From assembly GCA_025351545.1 (NCBI GenBank), contig JANXVQ010000744.1:1-6537 (forward strand): DNA of 6,537 nt, in the 5' to 3' direction. Under the pieces are notes generated by a model. The model was given only the letters and a program-made list of their open reading frames with translations, made no database searches and was not told the DNA's origin. Positions 1 to 6,537 of the stretch are shown one piece after another. Origin of the DNA: Spirosoma sp. GTDB lineage: Bacteria; Bacteroidota; Bacteroidia; Cytophagales; Spirosomataceae. The position numbers were made by a program, and so were the translations under genes. Positions within the stretch are counted from its first letter, which is position 1. Every line of letters begins with the position of its first letter.

Positions 1-55
1 CAATTGCAGTACATTATGGGGCTTATCCGGGAGTGCTGATGATGAGGGGGTAGAA

Positions 56-1024
56 CTATTTAAATTCGGTATCCTGAGCTACTTTTAATTTGTGAAAAAA
101 AGCCGGGACTAAAACATACGGGTCATAAGGTTTAGTCTTTACGAAAAGTGTTTCGATGGGTAAATAACCCCGATAGCCACTTCTCTTCAGAATCTTCATT
201 AGCCGGGGAACGTCAGTAGCTACATCGCTGCCAATACCAAATACGCCTTCTTTTGCCTGCCAGTTTACGGTGTAAGGAATCACCGCTTCAATGTCGACAT
301 ACGGATCTTTAACCTTGAAGTTACCGGTGTCGAGGATAAGGCCAGCCCATTTAGAATTGACGGCCTTGACCACTTTAATGCACTGGTCTGCTGTTTGAAG
401 CATATCGCCATGATTCTGGATGCCAATGATCACGCCATGTTGAGCACCAAAAGCAGCACATTCTTTGAAACAGTCGATCATCCAGCCCGCCACTTCGTCC
501 CACTTGTTTTCGTATCCTTTGGGGATTTCACCGGCAAATAATCGAAGGACGGGGGCGCCTAATTTTGACGCAACAACGATCCATTCTTTAGCCCGCTTCA
601 CATCGGCAGCCCGGACCGCCGGATCGGGGGAGGCAAAATCATTTTTGATCCCCGTACCACTGATATCAATACCCAGCTTGAAGGCTTTGTGCTTGAGTTC
701 ATAGATATACTCATCGGTCGGTACGCCCGGATAGCCCGGAAAGTAGTAACCCGTTACGTCAATCGCTTCGATATTCTGAGTGGCACACCAGTCGAGAAGC
801 GCCGGTAAAGTCAAGGTTGGCTTATTATCTTTTTGCCGGTTGCCGGTTAACATGTCATTGAACGAATAGGCATTCAGAGCCAGTTTGATGTGCGCCGGGG
901 GATTCTCCTTTTCAGACCCTTGCGCAGATACGGGCGTAAAGCGGCAGCTACTGATGACTATGATAGCCAGTGCAACGAGCCGGAACAGCTTCAGTTTATT
1001 TGTTTCGATAGTTCGAGTTGTCAT
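56..1024 (-). CDS. Exported sugar phosphate isomerase/epimerase-like TIM-barrel protein
   Basis: This 322-residue protein belongs by appearance to the xylose-isomerase-like TIM-barrel superfamily (AP_endonuc_2 fold), whose members isomerise or epimerise sugars or act on related substrates; the exact substrate cannot be read from sequence. The N-terminus is basic, then hydrophobic (about residues 12-26), and ends in a lipobox-like ISSC (24-27), so a periplasmic or outer-membrane lipoprotein is likely. Signal peptidase I cleavage after VSA (32-34) is the alternative. Barrel-type motifs follow: IEAIDVTGYY (85-94), PVLRLFAGE (158-166), IIGIQNHGD (199-207), LILDTGNF (229-236) and YLPIET (287-292). 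Candidate metal ligands are H205, D232 and E291. Where many relatives have Glu in an ENHG motif, this protein has Gln203. Length is normal for the family and the frame is open. The gene starts 79 bases after the SusD relic stop in the same direction, so it was probably the last gene of that operon and may now have lost its promoter. Confidence 0.85.
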   Translation of the reverse strand: MTTRTIETNKLKLFRLVALAIIVISSCRFTPVSAQGSEKENPPAHIKLALNAYSFNDMLTGNRQKDNKPTLTLPALLDWCATQNIEAIDVTGYYFPGYPGVPTDEYIYELKHKAFKLGIDISGTGIKNDFASPDPAVRAADVKRAKEWIVVASKLGAPVLRLFAGEIPKGYENKWDEVAGWMIDCFKECAAFGAQHGVIIGIQNHGDMLQTADQCIKVVKAVNSKWAGLILDTGNFKVKDPYVDIEAVIPYTVNWQAKEGVFGIGSDVATDVPRLMKILKRSGYRGYLPIETLFVKTKPYDPYVLVPAFFHKLKVAQDTEFK

Positions 1025-1103
1025 GATTATGTATTTAGGTACTGGTTAAATGAATTTTACTGAGTGATAGATGGATTTCTGAACCGAAAAAGTGACTTGG
1101 GTA

Positions 1104-1765
1104 TTAGATACCGGAATAAATACCTTCATTACCACCCCAGCCTTCATTCTGCTTCAACGCGCCGTTGCTCAGATTGATCTGGCTTTGTGGAATGGGGAGT
1201 AGTCCTTTGGTTTCGGGGCGGTATTGGATGGTTATTTTCTCAGGAACACCAAATTTATAAACGGGTACATCGGTCTTGTACCGGGCAATTTGCTGGTCAA
1301 CAATTCTCCAGCGTAGTAAATCGTACCAGCGAATACCCTCGAAGGCGAACTCATGCCTGCGCTCATCCTGGATGTTCTCTAAGGTCACAGCTTTATAAAA
1401 TGGCTTTCCTGCAATGGGCGTATTGCCTGAATTTTTCTGATAAGCCCGTGACCGGACCCGATCGAAATAAGTTTGCGCATTTGGACTGCCTAATTCGGCG
1501 GCCATCAGCAACACATCAGAAAAGCGCATAATATACTGGCCTACTGTAGCATCGTTTGTATTATTTTTTGTGGCCGTGCCATTGAGTACCGTGTTTGCCG
1601 CTGTGGGTTCCCCCCCACCGTTACATAAATATGACAATACTTTTTTGTATGTAGCCGGTCTCTTCGACATTGCTTTGGGAATTGAAATAAAATTTTCCAC
1701 TATTTGGGGCTGGCCTATTGCTAAACTCGATACCCTCTGTTGCCGCATCTTTCAACCAGCTTTCC
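1104..1765 (-). pseudogene. SusD/RagB-like outer-membrane protein, C-terminal relic with frameshift
   Basis: Only the C-terminal ~220 codons of a SusD/RagB family protein remain; full members have roughly 450-600 residues. SusD proteins are surface lipoproteins that bind glycans and sit on a SusC TonB-dependent transporter. Family hallmarks are present: YIMRFSDVLLMAAEL, then FDRVRSRA, the ERRHEFAFEGIRWYDLLRW block, and the C-terminal LLPIPQSQINLSNGALKQNEGW ending. The frame ending at 1104 is open only back to about 1748, but the upstream similarity (SNRPAPNSGKFYF, then EETGYIQK) lies in a second frame. The frames switch at a run of six A on the coding strand (1641-1646), and removing one A or adding two would join them. 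There is no signal peptide or N-terminal TPR region, because upstream the DNA changes into FecR-like coding sequence. The exact left limit is uncertain by a few tens of bases. The family call is firm; the pseudogene call rests on truncation plus frameshift. Confidence 0.85.
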
Positions 1766-2056
1766 CTTTTTTTGAAGTGGAATAACAGGCGCTGCACCAT
1801 CTTGTTCATAGTGGTGGGCGAGGTTCCTTCGAAAGCGATCCCATTCTGCTTTGATGGTAGCATCAGCTACGGGTTCTTCATCAAACTGCAACGTCCGTAG
1901 TGCAGATTTAGCCTATTGCATAGTCGCTTGCTTATCAGGGAAAGCACGCTGAACTGATTCCCAAAGCAAATTTGTTTGCGGCTCCGGACTTTTTATCCAT
2001 CGCACAAATTCAGGATCGGCTAAAAAATCTTCTACCTGGTAATTGGCGTACTTCAT
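1766..2056 (-). pseudogene. FecR-type anti-sigma factor, N-terminal relic with in-frame TAG
   Basis: From the ATG at 2056-2054 the minus strand reads MKYANYQVEDFLADPEFVRW, then IKSPEPQTNLLWESVQRAFP and DKQATMQ, followed by a TAG stop at 1915-1913. In the same frame it continues AKSALRTLQFDEEPVADAT, KAEWDRFRRNLAHHYEQD and GAAPVIPLQKK. This matches the cytoplasmic, sigma-binding N-terminus of Bacteroidota FecR-like anti-sigma factors (VEDFLADPEFVRW, a Trp-rich middle, then the helix before the membrane span). TAG stands where CAG (Gln) would read naturally, so this looks like a nonsense mutation. The transmembrane helix and the periplasmic FecR/DUF4974 domains, more than 200 residues, are absent; the DNA runs into SusD-like sequence near 1750-1800. 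The gene lies 113 bases after the sigma relic, the normal sigma-then-fecR order. It was missed by simple gene calling because the stop splits it. The fragment cannot encode a working membrane anti-sigma factor. Confidence 0.75.
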
Positions 2057-2114
2057 GCAAAGGGAGTCGGTTCAAAAAGGGATAGACCGAAAGGCATGAA
2101 AACGTCCTGAGCAA

Positions 2115-2154
2115 ATAGTATAAATTTTATATAATACTGTAAAGTTTATACTAT
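2115..2154. repeat. 10-bp inverted repeat between sigma and fecR relics
   Basis: ATAGTATAAA (2115-2124) and TTTATACTAT (2145-2154) are perfect reverse complements separated by 20 bases, in a very AT-rich 113-base spacer between the sigma stop and the fecR start. It could be an operator, a weak hairpin or a chance AT palindrome. No U-tract follows on either strand, so I do not call it a terminator. Confidence 0.35.
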
Positions 2155-2169
2155 CAGCCTATAAAATCT

Positions 2170-2556
2170 CTAGATATCTTTTAATAGTGCTAATAAAAGA
2201 GGGAACTGTAAGGTGGTAAAAAAACCAAAGGCGATTGAGATTAATCGACTGCGAAGAAGTTTAAGGGCTTCATAAATCAGGTTTCTGACAGCATGATTCG
2301 TGACCGTCATGACGGAAGCAATCTCATCGTAATCCATATCGTGATAAAACCGAAGGTAGATAGCATCCTGGTGGCGGGGTGTCAGAAACTGAAGAGCGTC
2401 TTTGACAAACTCAGAGTCCAATCAAAACTTTCGTCCGTACTGCAATAAGACTGGATAGTACCAGATGAACAGTTTTTCAAAAGCCGTTTCATCACCTTTG
2501 GTGAAGGAAAACCACAACGCTTCATGCTCTGGAAAGGGGGTGGATGGGTTGGCCAA
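2170..2556 (-). pseudogene. ECF sigma-70 factor relic with internal deletion
   Basis: Two pieces of one ECF sigma factor lie in the same frame. The first reads PFPEHEALWFSFTKGDETAF, then EKLFIWYYPVLLQYGRKF, the typical start of region 2 (2.1). It is followed at once by TGA (2424-2422) and then LDSEFVKDALQFLTPRHQDA, YLRFYHDMDYDEIASVMTVT, NHAVRNLIYEALKLLRSRL, which is region 4 with its helix-turn-helix that binds the -35 element. An intact ECF factor has about 170-200 residues; here roughly 70-80 residues are missing, covering the core-RNA-polymerase and -10 binding parts of region 2 and the linker. The start is uncertain: no ATG is in frame, and TTG at 2556-2554 is a possible start. The tail after region 4 is hydrophobic (FFTTLQFPLLLALLKDI). 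Region 4 has a TTG directly after the TGA, but a region-4-only product would not be a working sigma factor. Position and strand fit control of the downstream fecR/sus genes. Confidence 0.8.
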
Positions 2557-2658
2557 AAGTGGTATGTACTAAGTAGAGAGGGATATGCAAATCAACATTA
2601 AATAATGGAATAATTTAATACGGATCAGGTAGTCTTGAGATGGTCTTGAAAATCCGGA

Positions 2659-2684
2659 CAGTGTAGGCACTTAACTTTACACTG
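2659..2684. repeat. 7-bp inverted repeat just before the IS3-type OrfA start
   Basis: CAGTGTA (2659-2665) and TACACTG (2678-2684) are perfect reverse complements with a 12-base spacer, ending two bases before the ATG at 2687. Insertion sequences often carry a hairpin at this place that limits transposase expression from outside transcription; that role is inferred. The sequence TGGTCTTGAAAATCCGGACA (2641-2660) beside it may be the outer left end of the element, but no matching right end occurs in this window. Confidence 0.3.
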
Positions 2685-2686
2685 CC

Positions 2687-2800
2687 ATGAAAATCTCAAA
2701 TAAGCCGGTCAAGACCCGGCGAAAATTCGATCAGAAATTTAAAGTTGAGGCTCTGCAGATAGTTTCCGAAGGCCGGTGCAGCACTATGTCAGCCATTCAG
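2687..2800 (+). pseudogene. IS3-type transposase OrfA, N-terminal fragment
   Basis: The ATG at 2687 opens MKISNKPVKTRRKFDQKFKV followed by EALQIVSEGR. This is the usual start of IS3-family OrfA proteins, where the RRKFDQKFKVEAL block opens the helix-turn-helix that recognises the element's ends. An OrfA normally has about 90-110 residues and is followed by OrfB with the DDE integrase core. Here similarity stops after about 32-38 codons (GRCSTMSAIQ) and the reading frame runs into IS110-like sequence. No OrfB or right inverted repeat is visible. It is therefore a dead fragment, cut by a deletion or by insertion of the neighbouring element. The family call rests on the motif only; the right boundary is approximate. 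Confidence 0.7.
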
Positions 2801-2809
2801 GTAAAAGGG

Positions 2810-2994
2810 AATCTACAGGATTACTATCTACGCAAACTCAGCGAGGGCAAGCATACGATGCCAGTCTTGAACGCGGTCGCTTCGGCGATCTGATCGCAAG
2901 AACGGGGCCGCCCACGCGGCTGATTCACCGGGTTTGTGCGGTAGTTCGCCGGGGCGAAAAATATGACAAAAATCATACCACAGCCCTTGCTTAA
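2810..2994 (+). pseudogene. IS110-type transposase, C-terminal fragment with frameshift
   Basis: In the frame that continues from the IS3 fragment, residues NLQDYYLRKLSEGKHTMPVL then NAV match the C-terminal (transposase_20) end of IS110-family DEDD transposases. In another plus-strand frame the match resumes with RLIHRVCAVVRRGEKYDKNH and TTALA, stopping at TAA 2992-2994. Between NAV (ending 2878) and CGG (2917), about 32 more bases are present than the family spacing of two residues would need, which shifts the frame and brings in a TGA. ACGCGG occurs at both sides (2871-2876 and 2914-2919), so a small insertion or duplication is possible. The N-terminal catalytic DEDD domain, some 250 residues, is absent. 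This is an inactive remnant. Confidence 0.7.
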
Positions 2995-3211
2995 TCCATA
3001 GAAATCTTCGCGATTCCTTAACGTATAAAGCCGCCCCGTTAGAAGAAGAATCCCCTTATGCATCGAAAAGGCTCACAACCTATGCAGGTCCGATTTCTTA
3101 TTGCGTAGTAGGTTAACAAGGTAAGCATTTACACTGAGATTTTTAGTCAGATCCCAGTACAAATACTTACCTTGTTAACCTAAAATTTACCTCCCTGTCT
3201 GGTTAATTACT
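2995..3211. other. Gene-free stretch ahead of the kinase
   Basis: About 215 bases without a supportable gene. The first ~110 bases probably include the non-coding end of the IS110-type element, though I cannot fix its edge. The last ~100 bases hold the long inverted repeat described separately and must contain the kinase leader. I find no convincing Bacteroidota promoter (TTG then TAnnTTTG) here and no clear Shine-Dalgarno, which is common in this phylum. Confidence 0.5.
3109..3182. repeat. 28-bp near-perfect inverted repeat upstream of the kinase
   Basis: The left arm (3109-3136) begins TAGGTTAACAAGGTAAG and the right arm (3155-3182) ends CTTACCTTGTTAACCTA. The arms match at 25 of 28 positions (mismatched left-arm bases 3126, 3131 and 3132) around an 18-base spacer. 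The outer 17 positions are perfect. It ends 29 bases before the kinase ATG. If transcribed it would form a long stem in the kinase leader; as DNA it could be a paired operator or the joined ends of a small mobile element. It has no U-tract typical of an intrinsic terminator. Confidence 0.85.
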
Positions 3212-6093
<2,882 letters not shown>

Positions 6094-6094
<1 letters not shown>

Positions 6095-6114
6095 CGTCCG
6101 TATCGCCGGGACGC
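6094..6114 (+). other. Short stem at the kinase stop codon
   Basis: GCGTCC (6094-6099) pairs with GGACGC (6109-6114) across a 9-base loop, starting at the last base of the kinase stop codon. It is GC-rich and placed like a terminator stem, but no T-run follows, so terminator function is only a possibility. Confidence 0.25.
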
Positions 6115-6449
6115 GTAGCCGAACTCGTAGGGTGTCCGTAGTCATTATCGTGGCCTGGCCGCTTCCGGCGACCAAACGGGTCAAATTACAGGCAGTCAAA
6201 TTTAACTAACTAACTAGTTATTAGTTAGTTATAGGCTTCACGTGGTGGATATACCCTGAATGTGTTAACTACTCCTGAATAGACTACAACAAACGGTTAG
6301 CTTTATCTTTTTAACGTTTTGACTGAATTCCCAGCCACATTATACCATCAACTTATCACATGCTCTTATCGACCTATCATCCAAAATAAAAAAGGACGTA
6401 TAGCGGCTAGGACTTTCGCTTAGGCTTCTAAAATTGATAAATTAGTAGA
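6095..6449. other. Gene-free stretch after the kinase
   Basis: About 355 bases without a coding sequence I can support. The first ~100 bases are GC-rich like the kinase; after about 6185 composition shifts to AT-rich. It contains the 11-bp inverted repeat at 6203-6231. The last ~60 bases before 6450 probably include the left end of the transposon whose transposase starts there, but the terminal repeat cannot be identified without the other end. Confidence 0.5.
6203..6231. repeat. 11-bp AT-rich inverted repeat
   Basis: TAACTAACTAA (6203-6213) and TTAGTTAGTTA (6221-6231) are perfect reverse complements with a 7-base spacer, built from TAAC units. It lies about 110 bases after the kinase stop, at the change from GC-rich to AT-rich DNA. 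It might be a weak hairpin terminator, an operator, or a simple-repeat palindrome; there is no T-run to support termination. Confidence 0.5.
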
Positions 6450-6537
6450 ATGATTGCTAAAAATGAGTACATCGAGTATTTGCTGAGTACTCCTTTCAAC
6501 TACACATGTACCAACATGGCGGACCATAAACCCAATC
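6450..6537 (+). CDS. Transposase N-terminus, IS4/IS701-like, cut by the window edge
   Basis: The ATG at 6450 opens a frame that stays open to the window end (29 codons): MIAKNEYIEYLLSTPFNYTC then TNMADHKPN. This resembles the start of DDE transposases of the IS4/IS701 type common in Bacteroidota, with the pattern Y-I-x-x-L-x-S-T-P-x-N-Y-T-C-T-x-x-A-[DE]-H. The catalytic DDE residues lie beyond the window, so whether the gene is intact cannot be told. The preceding AT-rich sequence (about 6390-6449) would hold the element's left end. Confidence 0.55.
   Translation, partial: MIAKNEYIEYLLSTPFNYTCTNMADHKPN

Noticed and set aside
1..55. Possible end of another gene at the left edge
   Set aside because: Short open frames exist but none shows a recognisable sequence and the stretch is too short to judge.
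2115..2154. Possible intrinsic terminator after the sigma relic
   Set aside because: The stem is only A/T rich with a 20-base loop and no U-tract on either strand, so it would be unstable as a terminator.
2595..2606. Possible Bacteroidota -7 box (TTGATTTG, minus strand) upstream of the sigma relic
   Set aside because: It differs from TAnnTTTG at one position and no TTG element sits at the proper distance upstream; too weak to list.
2824..3063. 79-residue open frame on the minus strand over the IS110 remnant
   Set aside because: It overlaps the recognisable IS110 coding relic on the other strand, shows no known motif and has low-complexity basic residues typical of an antisense shadow.
3109..3182. 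CRISPR or tandem repeat array
   Set aside because: There are only two arms in inverted orientation and no repeated spacer pattern, so it is an inverted repeat and not an array.

Overview
The window looks like Bacteroidota chromosome, most likely a Spirosoma-like member of the Cytophagales. This is inferred from protein style only: a SusD/RagB outer-membrane protein relic, an ECF sigma / FecR-type regulator pair, a lipoprotein-like xylose-isomerase-type TIM-barrel protein and a very large multi-PAS histidine kinase. No rRNA or other phylogenetic marker is present.

Left part (about 56-2556, all minus strand): the wreck of a glycan or nutrient-uptake locus. In transcription order it holds an ECF sigma factor relic with its middle deleted (2556 to 2170), the N-terminal part of a FecR-type anti-sigma factor with an in-frame TAG (from 2056), a direct join into the C-terminal part of a SusD-like protein that also carries a frameshift (to 1104), and an apparently intact exported sugar phosphate isomerase/epimerase-like gene (1024 to 56). 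The usual order is sigma, fecR, susC (TonB-dependent transporter), susD, then enzymes. The rest of fecR, all of susC and the front of susD are missing at one join near 1750-1800.

Middle part (about 2640-3000, plus strand): two transposase scraps fused together. They are the first ~35 codons of an IS3-type OrfA and the last ~55 codons of an IS110-type transposase; the second scrap is itself frameshifted. Next comes a gene-free stretch (2995-3211) whose main feature is a 28-bp, 25/28-matching inverted repeat ending 29 bases before the next start codon.

Right part (3212-6094, plus strand): one intact 960-residue cytoplasmic-looking sensor histidine kinase with five PAS-like sensor domains. Domains 2-4 are clear copies of one another. 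They are followed by a coiled coil, HisKA and HATPase_c; no receiver domain or partner regulator gene is visible. Downstream is a gene-free stretch (6095-6449) with an AT-rich inverted repeat, then the first 29 codons of another transposase (IS4/IS701-like) running off the right edge.

Overall: two intact genes (TIM-barrel protein and kinase) flank a zone of deletion and insertion-sequence decay. I see no CRISPR array, tRNA, phage module, defence system or convincing undescribed system. The points most worth a second look are the fecR-susD chimera, the internally deleted sigma gene, the long inverted repeat ahead of the kinase and the PAS triplication.
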